DNA of 64,000 nucleotides from CAVQCJ01 sp963771835. Lineage in GTDB: Bacteria > Actinomycetota > Actinomycetes > Prado026. The translations under genes were made by a program, and so were the position numbers. Below are positions 27,866 to 36,825 of this stretch, piece after piece (position 1 is the first letter of the stretch; each line of letters opens with the position of its first letter). The notes under the pieces are model-generated. The model saw only the letters and a list, made by a program, of their open reading frames with translations, was not told the DNA's origin and made no database searches. The DNA is taken from assembly GCA_963771835.1 (NCBI GenBank), contig CAVYVA010000004.1, positions 124,001-188,000 on the forward strand, given 5' to 3'.

Positions 27866-28816
27866 GTGACGAGGCGTTCCAGCCGGCCGCCGACGGACGC
27901 GCAGAGCGTCCTCGCGCCGCTGACCGCGGCGGCCGTCTTCATCGTCCTCACCGTGCGCCCGGACGCCGGCAGCGCGACCACGGTGCGGGAGGTCTGCGGC
28001 GGGCTCGGCGGCCTGGTGCGGTCGGTCGGCTCGCGCGACCCGGACGGTGGGCTCACCTGCGTGCTGGGCCTCGGGTCGGACGCCTGGGACCGCCTCGTCG
28101 GACCGCCCCGCCCCGCGCACCTGCACCCGTTCGTCGAGATCCGCTCCGGCGGGCGGCACGCGGTCTCCACCCCGGGCGACCTGCTGCTGCACATCCGGGC
28201 CGCCCGGATGGACCTGTGCTTCGAGCTCGCCGCGCTCGTGATGTCCCGGCTCGACGGCGCGGTCGACCCGGTCGACGAGGTGCACGGCTTCAAGTACTTC
28301 GACGAGCGGGACGTCATCGGGTTCGTCGACGGAACCGAGAACCCGCAGGGCGCGGCGGCGCTGCAGGCCACGCTGGTGGGGGCCGAGGACCCCGGCTTCG
28401 CCGGCGGGAGCTACGTCATCGTGCAGAAGTACCTGCACGACCTGACCCGCTGGAACTCGCTGCCGGTCGAGGAGCAGGAGCGGGTCGTCGGCCGCACCAA
28501 GCTCTCCAACGTCGAGCTGGCCGACGACGTGAAGCCGTCGTACGCGCACAACGCCCTCACCGTCGTCGAGTCCGGCGGCGAGGAGGTGAAGATCCTGCGC
28601 GACAACATGCCGTTCGGGACCCCGTCGAAGGGCGAGTTCGGGACGTACTTCATCGGCTACTCCCGCTCGCCGGCGGTCACCGAGCAGATGCTGCGGAACA
28701 TGTTCGTCGGCCGTCCCGACGGCAACTACGACCGCCTGCTCGACGTGAGCGTCGCGGTCACCGGCACGTTGTTCTTCGTCCCGCCGCTGTCGACCCTCGA
28801 GGCCATGGGCGGCTGA
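27866..28816 (+). CDS. Dyp-type peroxidase
   Basis: A 316-aa haem peroxidase. The distal DyP motif is GFVDGTENP, the proximal haem His is in PSYAHNALTVV, and the distal Arg is in ILRDNMPFG. TYFIGYSRS lies close to the C-terminus. It oxidises substrates with H2O2; DyPs are often encapsulin cargo, but no encapsulin gene is here and no clear cargo tail is visible. GTG 27866 needs no correction. ATG 27862 would need one extra base removed near 27880. Confidence 0.9.
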   Translation: MTRRSSRPPTDAQSVLAPLTAAAVFIVLTVRPDAGSATTVREVCGGLGGLVRSVGSRDPDGGLTCVLGLGSDAWDRLVGPPRPAHLHPFVEIRSGGRHAVSTPGDLLLHIRAARMDLCFELAALVMSRLDGAVDPVDEVHGFKYFDERDVIGFVDGTENPQGAAALQATLVGAEDPGFAGGSYVIVQKYLHDLTRWNSLPVEEQERVVGRTKLSNVELADDVKPSYAHNALTVVESGGEEVKILRDNMPFGTPSKGEFGTYFIGYSRSPAVTEQMLRNMFVGRPDGNYDRLLDVSVAVTGTLFFVPPLSTLEAMGG

Positions 28817-28892
28817 CCGGTCGAACCGCCAGGACCGTCCCGTCGAGCCCGAAGCGGTTGCGCCGGCCGCCGCACCCCGGGACGCTGGACAG

Positions 28893-30308
28893 GTGGCCGC
28901 CTCCTCGCACTACGAGCTGCTCGTCCTCGGGTCCGGCCCGGGCGGGCAGAAGGCCGCCATCGCGGCCGCCAAGCTCGGGCACAGCGCCGCGATCGTCGAA
29001 CGGCGGCACATGGTCGGGGGCGTGTGCATCAACACCGGCACGATCCCGTCCAAGACGCTGCGCGAGGCCGTCCTCTACCTGACCGGCATGAACATGCGCG
29101 AGCTGTACGGGCAGAACTACCGGGTCAAGGACGACATCACCGTCCAGGACCTGCTCTCTCGGACCCAGCACGTCATCGGCCGGGAGGTCGAGATCGTGCG
29201 CAGCCAGCTGTTCCGCAACAACGTCGACCTGATCCACGGGACGGCGCGCTTCGTCGACGCCAAGACCGTCGCGGTGCGGCCGCACGACAGCGAGCAGGAC
29301 CAGCTGGTCACCGCGGACTCGTTCGTCGTCGCGGTCGGCTCGCGGCCGGCGCGGCCCGCCGGCGTGGAGTTCGACGACGCGCGGATCGTGGACTCCGACG
29401 GCATCCTCAACATGGACCGGGTGCCGCGCACGATGGTCGTCGTCGGAGCCGGCGTGATCGGCATCGAGTACGCGTCGATGTTCGCCGCGCTCGGGACCCG
29501 CGTCACCGTGGTGGAGTCCCGCGACCGGATGCTGGAGTTCTGCGACTCGGAGGTGGTCGACGCCCTGCGCTTCCACCTGCGCGACCTGTCGGTGACGTTC
29601 CGGTTCGGCGAGACCGTCGAGCGGGTGGAGACCGGACCGAACGGCACGCTCACCACGCTGCGCAGCGGCAAGCGCATCGTCGCCGACACGGTGATGTACT
29701 CGGCCGGACGGCAGGGCTCCACCGATGCTCTGGACCTGGCCGCCGCCGGGCTGGAGGCCGACGAGCGCGGCCGGATCAAGGTCGACGCCAGGTTCCGTAC
29801 GTCGGTCGAGCACATCTACGCGGTCGGCGACGTCATCGGCTTCCCGGCGCTGGCCGCGACGTCGATGGAGCAGGGCCGGCTCGCGGCCTACGACGCCTTC
29901 GGGGAGCGGGCCAACTCGCTGCGCCAGCACCAGCCGATCGGCATCTACACGATCCCCGAGATCAGCTACTGCGGGGCGACCGAGGACGAGCTGACCCGGT
30001 CGTCGGTGCCGTACGAGTTCGGGATCTCGCGCTACCGCGAGCTGGCCCGCGGCCAGATCGTCGGCGACACCTACGGGATGCTCAAGCTGCTCGTGTCGAC
30101 CGAGACGCGCCAGCTGCTGGGCGTGCACATCTTCGGCACCGACGCGACCGAGCTGATCCACATCGGGCAGGCGGTGATGACGACCGGCGGCACGGTCGAC
30201 CACCTGGTCGACACGGTGTTCAACTACCCGACGCTGTCGGAGGCCTACAAGATCGCGGCACTCGACGCGGCGAACAAGATGCGCGCGCTGCGCCAGATGC
30301 TCGGCTGA
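28893..30308 (+). CDS. sthA: Soluble pyridine nucleotide transhydrogenase
   Basis: A 471-aa FAD flavoprotein of the disulfide-reductase fold that moves hydride between NADPH and NAD+. FAD motif GSGPGGQKAAIAAA, NAD(P) motif VVVGAGVIGIEYAS, second FAD motif IYAVGDVIG, and C-terminal dimer domain FNYPTLSEAYKIAA. The redox site reads GGVCINTGTIPSKT: only one Cys of the usual CxxxxC pair remains, as expected for SthA rather than lipoamide dehydrogenase. GTG start. Its TGA overlaps the ATG of the next gene. Confidence 0.9.
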   Translation: MAASSHYELLVLGSGPGGQKAAIAAAKLGHSAAIVERRHMVGGVCINTGTIPSKTLREAVLYLTGMNMRELYGQNYRVKDDITVQDLLSRTQHVIGREVEIVRSQLFRNNVDLIHGTARFVDAKTVAVRPHDSEQDQLVTADSFVVAVGSRPARPAGVEFDDARIVDSDGILNMDRVPRTMVVVGAGVIGIEYASMFAALGTRVTVVESRDRMLEFCDSEVVDALRFHLRDLSVTFRFGETVERVETGPNGTLTTLRSGKRIVADTVMYSAGRQGSTDALDLAAAGLEADERGRIKVDARFRTSVEHIYAVGDVIGFPALAATSMEQGRLAAYDAFGERANSLRQHQPIGIYTIPEISYCGATEDELTRSSVPYEFGISRYRELARGQIVGDTYGMLKLLVSTETRQLLGVHIFGTDATELIHIGQAVMTTGGTVDHLVDTVFNYPTLSEAYKIAALDAANKMRALRQMLG

Positions 30309-31138
30309 TGGCTGCGCCGCTGCCGGTCCGGTGGATCCACGGGTCAGCGTCCGCCAAGCACAACACCGACCCGGACATCCAGGTGTACCGGCACGACGAG
30401 CACACGTTCATCCTGCGGCAGAACATGGCGGTGCACTACGAGGCGCCGTTCCTGTTCGTGCTGTTCGGCGACGAGCGCGCGACGCTGATCGACACCGGCG
30501 CCACCGAGTCCGGCGAGCTCTTCCCGCTGCGCCGGGTCGTGGACGAGCTGGTCGCGACCTGGCTGGTCGAGCACCCGCGCGAGGCCTACGAGCTGCTCGT
30601 CCTGCACACGCACACGCACGGGGACCACGTCGCCGGCGACGGCCAGCTCCGCGACCGGCCGGGCACCGTCGTGGTCGCCGCCGACCTGGACAGCGCGTGG
30701 TCCTTCTTCGGCTTCCACGACGACCCAGACCGGGTGGCGACGCTCGACCTCGGCGGCCGGGTGCTCGAGTGCCTGGCGACGCCGGGCCACGACGCGGCGG
30801 CCGTCACCTACTACGACCCGTGGACACAGTTCCTGCTCACCGGCGACACGGTGTACCCCGGTCGGCTGTACATCGAGGACTGGGCTGCGTTCGCACGCAC
30901 GATGGACCGCCTGGTCGGGTTCGCCGCCGACCGCCCGGTCAGCCACGTCCTGGGCTGCCACATCGAGATGGCCGGCGAGCCCGGCGAGGACTACCCGGTA
31001 CTGACCGCCTACCAGCCAGACGAGCCGCCCCTGGAGATGTCGGTGGACCGGCTCGACGCCATCCGCGCCGCCGTCCGGGAGGCCGCCGGGCGGCCCGGCC
31101 GGCACGTCCACCCGGACTTCATCCTCTGCCCCGAGTAG
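30308..31138 (+). CDS. Metallo-beta-lactamase fold hydrolase
   Basis: A 276-aa MBL-fold enzyme. The metal motif is LHTHTHGDHVAGDG, then CLATPGHDAAAVTYYD, FLLTGDTVYPG and the late HVLGCHIEM. The substrate is unknown; relatives include glyoxalase II-like and lactonase-like hydrolases. ATG 30308 overlaps the sthA stop (TGATG), so it is translationally coupled to sthA and possibly acts in redox or detoxification. Confidence 0.87.
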   Translation: MAAPLPVRWIHGSASAKHNTDPDIQVYRHDEHTFILRQNMAVHYEAPFLFVLFGDERATLIDTGATESGELFPLRRVVDELVATWLVEHPREAYELLVLHTHTHGDHVAGDGQLRDRPGTVVVAADLDSAWSFFGFHDDPDRVATLDLGGRVLECLATPGHDAAAVTYYDPWTQFLLTGDTVYPGRLYIEDWAAFARTMDRLVGFAADRPVSHVLGCHIEMAGEPGEDYPVLTAYQPDEPPLEMSVDRLDAIRAAVREAAGRPGRHVHPDFILCPE

Positions 31139-31152
31139 TCGACGGCCGGGGA

Positions 31153-32040
31153 TCACCGGCGGGCTTCGACGACGGCTGTGGTGAGCGCCACCACGATGAT
31201 CACGGCCCGCAGGAAGGGGTCCGGCAGGCGCTGGCCGTAGCGCCCGGCGAGCAGCCCGCCCACCGTGCTCCCCACCGCCAGGAGCAGCACCGCGGCCCAG
31301 TCGACGTCCGCCCGGAGCACGAAGACCACGCACGCGGACCCGCAGCTGACCGCGGTCAGCACGTTCTTCACCCCGTTCGAGGCCTGCAGCCCGCCGATCA
31401 GCGCCCCGAGCAAGGCCAGGTACATCACCGAGACGGCCGCACCGAAGTACCCGCCGTAGAGCGCGACGGCGACGGCGAGGACGAGCACCACCGGCCCGGT
31501 CCGCGGGCCCCCCTCCCCCGCACCATGGTCGACGGGGCGGCGCCGGTCGTCGGGGCGGCGCCGGGCGACGGCGCGTGCGATCGCCGGCTGGGCCGCGACC
31601 AGTCCGGCGGCCAGCACCAGCAGGACCGGGAGCAGTGCGGAGAACACCTGCTCGGGCAGCACCAGCAGCAGCAGCGCGCCTACCACGCCGCCGAGCGCCG
31701 TGGGCACCAGCAGGGGGACCACCAGCGCGCGCAGCGGTCCGAGCTGGTGCCGGTACGCGAACGCCCCTGCGATCGAGCCGGGCACGACGCCGACTGCGCT
31801 GGTGACGTTGGCCACGACCGGGCTCAGGCCGATCGCGAGCAGCACCGGGAGCGACGCCAGGCTGCCGGCGCCGACGACCGCGGTCATCCCCCCGGCGACG
31901 AAGCCCGCGACCAGCACCACCAAGGCCCGGGCCCACGTCACGGACAGGCAGTCTGGCAAAGACCCGGCGGGACCAGCCGAACCGAGCGCCGGCGGGGCCG
32001 GGTACGGTCGGTGGTCAGGCACGTTCGCCTCGACGGACAT
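31153..32040 (-). CDS. TauE/SafE (DUF81) sulfite exporter-type permease
   Basis: A 295-aa integral membrane protein with about eight helices. The first conserved block is GFVAGGMTAVVGAGSLASLP. The second half repeats it as ALYGGYFGAAVSVMYLALLG ... LQASNGVKNVLTAVSCG, the duplicated TauE signature. An Arg/Asp-rich cytoplasmic loop (ARRRPDDRRRPVDHGAGEGG) joins the halves. It probably exports a small organosulfur or sulfite-like anion. About 40 residues precede helix 1, so a start nearer LSVTWARAL is possible. Confidence 0.88.
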   Translation of the reverse strand: MSVEANVPDHRPYPAPPALGSAGPAGSLPDCLSVTWARALVVLVAGFVAGGMTAVVGAGSLASLPVLLAIGLSPVVANVTSAVGVVPGSIAGAFAYRHQLGPLRALVVPLLVPTALGGVVGALLLLVLPEQVFSALLPVLLVLAAGLVAAQPAIARAVARRRPDDRRRPVDHGAGEGGPRTGPVVLVLAVAVALYGGYFGAAVSVMYLALLGALIGGLQASNGVKNVLTAVSCGSACVVFVLRADVDWAAVLLLAVGSTVGGLLAGRYGQRLPDPFLRAVIIVVALTTAVVEARR

Positions 32041-32052
32041 GGAGAGTGCGCG

Positions 32053-32241
32053 ATGAGCGACCAGGAACCGCTGCCGAGCGTGGCGGCGGACGAGTCCGTC
32101 GGCGACCAGGCCGACCAGGCCTCGCGGCTGCAGGAGTACGAGGAGCAGGAGGCGATCGACGCCGCCCTGGGCAAGGAGCCGGCCGACGCCGGCGACGTCC
32201 TGGACGCGGCGTACATCGCGCGCCTCACCGAGGACGACTGA
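32053..32241 (+). CDS. Small acidic protein, unknown
   Basis: A 62-aa, very acidic, helix-prone protein (SRLQEYEEQEAIDAALGKEP ... AAYIARLTEDD). I do not recognise a family. ATG 32053 has a GGAGAG 9 nt upstream, and codon use matches its neighbours, so it is likely expressed. It is divergent from the TauE gene and convergent with the TetR gene. Confidence 0.6.
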   Translation: MSDQEPLPSVAADESVGDQADQASRLQEYEEQEAIDAALGKEPADAGDVLDAAYIARLTEDD

Positions 32242-32262
32242 CCTCGCCGCCCGTCGGGGCGC

Positions 32263-32898
32263 TCAGGGCGCGGTGCCCCGGATGAGCAGCTCGAGCAGCT
32301 CGGCGTAGGTGGCCTGCGGGTCCGGGGTCAGCACCAGGCCCTTGAGCTCCAGGGCCACGGCGCCGTGGACCGTGCTCCAGATCTGCTGCGCCGTGTCGAC
32401 CGGGTCGCCGGGGCGGATGGAGCCGTGCGCCATCCCGTACGTCACCTTGTCGACCAGCGCCATGAACGCGGCCGTGGCGTGCTCGGTGACCTCGGCAGAC
32501 TCGGTCTCCATCGGCAGTGCCGCCTCGAACATCACCGCGTAGTGCTGCGGGTTGGCCAGCGCGAACTCCCGGTAGCGCACGCCGCACGCCCGTAGCCGCT
32601 CCACCGGGTCCGGCTCGTCCCCGGCCGAGATCGCCGCGGTCAGGCCGTCGAAGCCGCGGACGAGGATGGCCGCCACCAGCCCGTCCTTGCCGCCCAGGTG
32701 GTTGTACACGCCCATCGGAGCCACCCCGGCCTCCGCAGCCACCGCCCGGACCGTGACCGCCGCCGGCCCGTCCCGGACCAGCACGGTCTGGGCGGCATCG
32801 ACCAGGGCCCCCTGCACGTCGACGCTGCGGGTCCGCTCCCTGCGCCCCCGCTGCGCGCGGCCCCGCTCACCCGTCGCTGTCGTCGGCACGTCGGCCAT
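32263..32898 (-). CDS. TetR family transcriptional regulator
   Basis: A 211-aa regulator. The N-terminal helix-turn-helix covers about 30-75 (LVDAAQTVLVRDGPAAVTVR, then APMGVYNHLGGKDGLVAAIL). The C-terminal ligand domain (FALANPQHYAVMFEAALP, IWSTVHGAVALELKGL) is of the WHG type. ATG 32898 follows GGAGAGG. It is divergent from the MFS exporter at 33004 and very likely represses it, relieved by a drug-like ligand. Confidence 0.92.
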   Translation of the reverse strand: MADVPTTATGERGRAQRGRRERTRSVDVQGALVDAAQTVLVRDGPAAVTVRAVAAEAGVAPMGVYNHLGGKDGLVAAILVRGFDGLTAAISAGDEPDPVERLRACGVRYREFALANPQHYAVMFEAALPMETESAEVTEHATAAFMALVDKVTYGMAHGSIRPGDPVDTAQQIWSTVHGAVALELKGLVLTPDPQATYAELLELLIRGTAP

Positions 32899-32965
32899 CC
32901 TCTCCGATCCCCGGTCGTCCGCGGCGCACGCGACCCTTGACACCCTCGCGACTCTGTAGCACATT

Positions 32966-32983
32966 GTTCCACAGTTGTAGAAC
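32966..32983. promoter_or_regulatory. Candidate TetR operator
   Basis: GTTCCACAGTTGTAGAAC is an 18-bp imperfect dyad (14 of 18 positions symmetric) in the 105-nt gap between the divergent TetR and MFS genes, 20 nt before the MFS ATG. Position and symmetry fit an operator controlling both directions. Confidence 0.6.
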
Positions 32984-33003
32984 GACGTACTAGGGAGACC
33001 GAG

Positions 33004-34587
33004 ATGAGCCCGAGCCCGACCGCCGAGACGGTGCACCTGCGGCGCTGGTGGATCCTCGCCGTGCTCTGCCTGAGCGTCCTGCTGGTGACCGTCGACAACA
33101 CGATCGTCAACGTGGCCCTGCCGACCCTCAGCCGCGACCTGGCCGCCACGACCAGCCAGCTGCAGTGGGTGGTCGACGGCTACACCCTGGTCTTCGCCGG
33201 TCTGCTGCTCGTCGCGGGGAACCTCGGCGACCGCCTCGGCCGGCGCCGGATCCTGCAGGTCGGCCTGGTGCTGTTCGCGCTCACCTCGCTGACCGCCGTC
33301 TTCGCCGGTTCCGTGGACCAGCTCATCGCCGCCCGCGCGGCCATGGGCGCCAGCGCCGCGCTGATCTACCCGGCCACCCTCGCGCTGCTGTCCAACGTCT
33401 TCACCGACTCCCGGGAGCGGGCCACGGCGATCGGCATCTGGTCCGGCGTGTCCGGTCTCGCGGTCGCGCTCGGGCCGGTGTCCGGCGGCGTGCTGCTGCA
33501 GCACTTCAGCTGGGGCTCGGTGTTCCTGGTCAACGTCCCACTGGCGGCGATCGCCCTGCTCGCCGGCTGGCGGCTGCTCCCGGAGTCCCGGCACTCGACC
33601 GACGCCCGGTTCGACTTCGCCGGCGCGGCGCTCTCGGTCGCAGCAGTGACCGCGCTCGTCTGGACCATCATCGAGGCCCCCGACAACGGCTGGACGTCCA
33701 CCGTGACGCTGACCGGGTTCTCGGCCGCAGCCGTCCTGCTGGCGGCGTTCGTCCGGTGGGAGACGCGGATGCGCGACCCGCTCTTCGACGTCCGCCTGTT
33801 CACCAACGCGCGCTTCTCCGCCGCCAGCGCGTCGGTGGCGCTGGCGTTCTTCGGCCTCTTCGGCTTCATCTTCATGATCACGCAGTTCTTCCAGGTCGTC
33901 CGCGGCTACGACACGCTCCGCGCCGGGTTGGCGACGCTGCCGTTCGCCGTCGTGACCGGGGTCATGTCCCCGGTCGCGATCGTGCTGATGAAGCGGGTCG
34001 GGACCAAGCTCGTGGTCGCGGCCGGGCTCGCGCTGATGAGCAGTGGCTTCATGGTCGCGGCCGGCTCGGCCGTCGACTCGGCCTACTGGGGCCGGATCAT
34101 CGTCGCGATGACGTTGATGGCCTCGGGGCTCGCGCTCACCTCGGGCCCGGCGACCGACGCCATCATGGGTGCGCTGCCGCTGTCCCGGGCCGGGGCCGGC
34201 TCGGCGGTCAACGACACCACCCGGGAGGTCGGCGGAACGCTCGGCGTCGCGGTGGTCGGCTCGGTGATGGCCTCGCTGTACGGGTCGCACCTGACCGATG
34301 CGTTCGCCCGGCTCGGCCTGCCGGCCGAGCTCACCGCGCAGGCTCGGGAGTCGGTCGTGGCCGGGATCGGGGCGACCGCGCAGCTGCCCGCCGCCGTGCG
34401 CGGGACGGCTGCAGCAGCGGTACGGGAGGCCTTCATGGCGGGGCTGTCAGCCGGATCGCTGGTCGCGGCGGCGGCGACCGGGCTGGCTGCGGTGGGGGCG
34501 CTGGCCCTGCTGCCCGCGCGGCACCGGGTCGCGGCGCAGGCCCCCGGTCCGGCGGCGGGACGGCAGGCAGCGCTCGAGAACGCCTAG
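33004..34587 (+). CDS. MFS drug:H+ antiporter (DHA2, 14-TMS)
   Basis: A 527-aa exporter of the EmrB/QacA type. Helix 1 carries VTVDNTIVNVALPTL (motif D1), the 2-3 loop GNLGDRLGRRRIL (motif A), and helix 5 GVSGLAVALGPVSGGVLLQ (motif C, typical of antiporters). It pumps hydrophobic compounds out using the proton gradient; substrates unknown. ATG 33004 follows AGGGAGA. Control by the adjacent TetR regulator is expected. Confidence 0.92.
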   Translation: MSPSPTAETVHLRRWWILAVLCLSVLLVTVDNTIVNVALPTLSRDLAATTSQLQWVVDGYTLVFAGLLLVAGNLGDRLGRRRILQVGLVLFALTSLTAVFAGSVDQLIAARAAMGASAALIYPATLALLSNVFTDSRERATAIGIWSGVSGLAVALGPVSGGVLLQHFSWGSVFLVNVPLAAIALLAGWRLLPESRHSTDARFDFAGAALSVAAVTALVWTIIEAPDNGWTSTVTLTGFSAAAVLLAAFVRWETRMRDPLFDVRLFTNARFSAASASVALAFFGLFGFIFMITQFFQVVRGYDTLRAGLATLPFAVVTGVMSPVAIVLMKRVGTKLVVAAGLALMSSGFMVAAGSAVDSAYWGRIIVAMTLMASGLALTSGPATDAIMGALPLSRAGAGSAVNDTTREVGGTLGVAVVGSVMASLYGSHLTDAFARLGLPAELTAQARESVVAGIGATAQLPAAVRGTAAAAVREAFMAGLSAGSLVAAAATGLAAVGALALLPARHRVAAQAPGPAAGRQAALENA

Positions 34588-34616
34588 CTCGAGGCGGCCC
34601 TACGGCCCGGGGAGGG

Positions 34617-34841
34617 TCAGAGCTTGGTGAGCCGGGCGAACGGGGACACGCAGCGCTGCTGGCTGGTGCCGAAGTCGACCAGCACGGCGATGTCTTCCTC
34701 GACGGCGATCACCCGGCCGAGACCGTACTGGTCGTGCGCGACGCGGTCGTCGACCGCGAACTGCTCCACCGGACGGACCACCGGGGGAGCGAAGGGACTC
34801 GTTGGCAGGTGACGCGGGGCCTTGGCCCGGTGGGAGTACAC
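34617..34841 (-). CDS. Small PcrA-tail/tudor-like protein
   Basis: A 74-aa protein whose core VDDRVAHDQYGLGRVIAVEE ... IAVLVDFG resembles the C-terminal tudor-like module of UvrD/PcrA helicases (VGDRVTHDKYGLGTV type), a small beta barrel that contacts RNA polymerase or DNA. Here it stands alone after a short basic N-terminus. Its role is unknown. GTG start at 34841. It lies between two MFS genes. Confidence 0.7.
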   Translation of the reverse strand: MYSHRAKAPRHLPTSPFAPPVVRPVEQFAVDDRVAHDQYGLGRVIAVEEDIAVLVDFGTSQQRCVSPFARLTKL

Positions 34842-34928
34842 GTGGTCAGTATGCGCCCTCCGGCCTCTAGATCACCTGGCTCGCCGGGACCCCGGTCATG
34901 AGGCGGACGCGGTTTCGCAACTTCGTCG

Positions 34929-36455
34929 TCATCCGTCCGTGGCCATTCCGCCCGGGTCCCGGCCCGCTGCCGTGGCGAGCGGTGGTGCCGAGATCGGGCA
35001 GCTCATCGGCCGCTCGGCCGAGGCGGAGAGCCGGTTGCGGATCGTGACCGCCGCCAGCCCGCTGCCGGCCACCAGCAGCCCGGCCGCGATGAGCAGCGCC
35101 AGCCGGAACCCACTCTCGAACGAGGCCGGGTCGGTGTAGTCCTCCCCCGAGATGCCGGCCAGGACCGGCAGGGCCGCGACCGCGATCAGCCCCGCCGCGC
35201 GCGCCACCGCGTTGTTCACCCCGGACGCCACCCCGGCGTGCCGGGCGTCGACAGCGGCCAGCACGGTCGCGGTCAGCGGCGCCACCAGCAGGGCCAGGCC
35301 GAGCGCGAAGACGGTGACCGCCGGCAGGACGTCCGTGACGTACCGGGCGTCCGGGCCGATCCGCCGCATGAGCAGCACCCCGGCGGCGCAGACCAGCGGT
35401 CCCAGCGTCATCGGCAGCCTCGGTCCGATCCGCTGCGCGAGCTGGCCGGCCCTGGCCGACAGCAGCAGCATGACCACGGTGATCGGCAGCAGCGCGACCC
35501 CGGCGCCCAGAGCCGAGAACCCGGCCACGACCTGCAGCTGGACCGCGAGCAGGAAGAAGACCCCGCCGAACGCGCCGTAGACCAGGCAGGTCACGGCGTT
35601 GGCGGCGCTGAACTGCTTGGACCGGAAGATCGACATCGGCAGCATCGGGTGGCGCTGCCGCGTCTCGGCGAAGCCGAACGCGACCATCGCCAGCACCCCG
35701 ACCAGCGCGGCGACCAGGACCGGTGGCGCGCCGGGACCGTCGACCGGGATCTCGATGATCGCGTAGGTGACCCCGGCCAGCCCGACCACGGCGAGCGTGG
35801 CCCCGAGCAGGTCGATCCTGCCGGTGGCGGTGGGGTCGCGGGTCTCCGGGACGTGCCGCCGGGCCACCAGCACCACGACGACGGCCAGCGGCAGGTTGAT
35901 GAGGAAGACCCATCGCCAGGAGGCCACCAGGATCAGCCACCCGCCCACGAACGGCCCGATCGCCGTCGCGACGCCGCCGAGCCCGGACCACGCGCCGATC
36001 GCCCTGGCCCGGTCGGCCGGCACGAACGTCGCCTGGATCATCGCCAGGCTGCCGGGGGTGAGCAGCGCCGCCCCCACGCCCTGCAGGGCCCGGGCCGCGA
36101 TCAGCCAGTCCGCGCCCGGGGCAAGCCCGCACAGCAACGAGGCGGTCGCGAACCACATGACCCCGACGACGAACACCCGGCGCCGGCCGAACCGGTCCCC
36201 CAGCGCGCCACCGAGCAGGATCAGCGAGGCGAGCGTCAGCGTGTACGCGGTGATGGTCCACTGCAGGGCGGCGAAGTCGACGCCGAAGTCCGCGCCGATC
36301 GTCGGCAGCGCCACGTTGACCACCGTGGCGTCGATCCCGGCCAGCCCGGAGCCGAGGATGGTAGCCAGCAGCACCCATCGACCGGTCGCGGTCCCGTACC
36401 GGACCTGCACCTCCTGCGGCGCCTCGGACCCCGCTGCGGCTGCGGGCCCGGTCAA
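34929..36455 (-). CDS. MFS drug:H+ antiporter (DHA2)
   Basis: A 508-aa, 14-helix exporter. Motif D1 is GIDATVVNVALPTIG, motif A GGALGDRFGRRRVFV, motif C GLGGVATAIGPFVGGWL. TTG 36455 is the start: GGGGGAGG lies 6-7 nt upstream and the TTGA overlaps the stop of the LigD-phosphoesterase gene. The annotatable frame upstream of this is only the antisense-like shadow of that gene. It is the last gene of a four-gene overlapping operon. Confidence 0.9.
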   Translation of the reverse strand: MTGPAAAAGSEAPQEVQVRYGTATGRWVLLATILGSGLAGIDATVVNVALPTIGADFGVDFAALQWTITAYTLTLASLILLGGALGDRFGRRRVFVVGVMWFATASLLCGLAPGADWLIAARALQGVGAALLTPGSLAMIQATFVPADRARAIGAWSGLGGVATAIGPFVGGWLILVASWRWVFLINLPLAVVVVLVARRHVPETRDPTATGRIDLLGATLAVVGLAGVTYAIIEIPVDGPGAPPVLVAALVGVLAMVAFGFAETRQRHPMLPMSIFRSKQFSAANAVTCLVYGAFGGVFFLLAVQLQVVAGFSALGAGVALLPITVVMLLLSARAGQLAQRIGPRLPMTLGPLVCAAGVLLMRRIGPDARYVTDVLPAVTVFALGLALLVAPLTATVLAAVDARHAGVASGVNNAVARAAGLIAVAALPVLAGISGEDYTDPASFESGFRLALLIAAGLLVAGSGLAAVTIRNRLSASAERPMSCPISAPPLATAAGRDPGGMATDG

Positions 36456-36823
36456 CGCGCCTCCCCCGGCCCCGCAGCGGCGTCCGGCTGCTGCTTGGTC
36501 CGGTGCAGCAGCCAGTCTCTGTCGGTGCGGATGAGCGCGTAGCGGCGCGCATCGGCGCGGCCGTGCAGGGTGAACACGAACCGCTTGTCGTTGCGGTCGT
36601 GCTCCTCCCACCAGCCGGTGTCCGCGATGGACTTGTCCGCGTCCTCGTACGTCAGGTGGTCCAGGTCGTGGTCGTCCACCGCTACGGCCAGCCGGTTGTC
36701 CCCCGGCTCGGCCGGCAGCCCACGCGGCAACGCCCACGACCGCAGGACGCCGTCCTGCTCCAGCCGCAGGTCGAAGTGGTGCCTGGGTCGCCGGTGCTCG
36801 TGGAGCACGAACGCCGGCGGCAC
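36452..36823 (-). CDS. Stand-alone LigD-type 3'-phosphoesterase domain protein
   Basis: A 123-aa protein equal to the phosphoesterase (PE) domain of the bacterial NHEJ enzyme LigD: VLHEHRRPRHHFDLRLEQDG, SWALPRGLP, YEDADKSIADTGWWEEHD, YALIRTDRDWLLHRTK. The His/Asp/Arg residues that bind Mn and clean 3' ends are visible in the first motif. The family removes 3'-phosphates or ribonucleotides at breaks. GTG 36823 lies 2 nt after the stop of the upstream gene. The polymerase domain is encoded separately at 48510; no ligase is in the window. Confidence 0.85.
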   Translation of the reverse strand: MPPAFVLHEHRRPRHHFDLRLEQDGVLRSWALPRGLPAEPGDNRLAVAVDDHDLDHLTYEDADKSIADTGWWEEHDRNDKRFVFTLHGRADARRYALIRTDRDWLLHRTKQQPDAAAGPGEAR

Positions 36824-36825
36824 CC

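Noticed and set aside
27862..27885. Another +1 error at the DyP N-terminus (ATG 27862 frame)
   Set aside because: Possible, but GTG 27866 already gives an uninterrupted gene of normal length, so an error need not be invoked.
28893..30308. Dihydrolipoamide dehydrogenase
   Set aside because: The second redox Cys is replaced (CINTGT), as in soluble transhydrogenase, and no 2-oxoacid dehydrogenase genes are adjacent.
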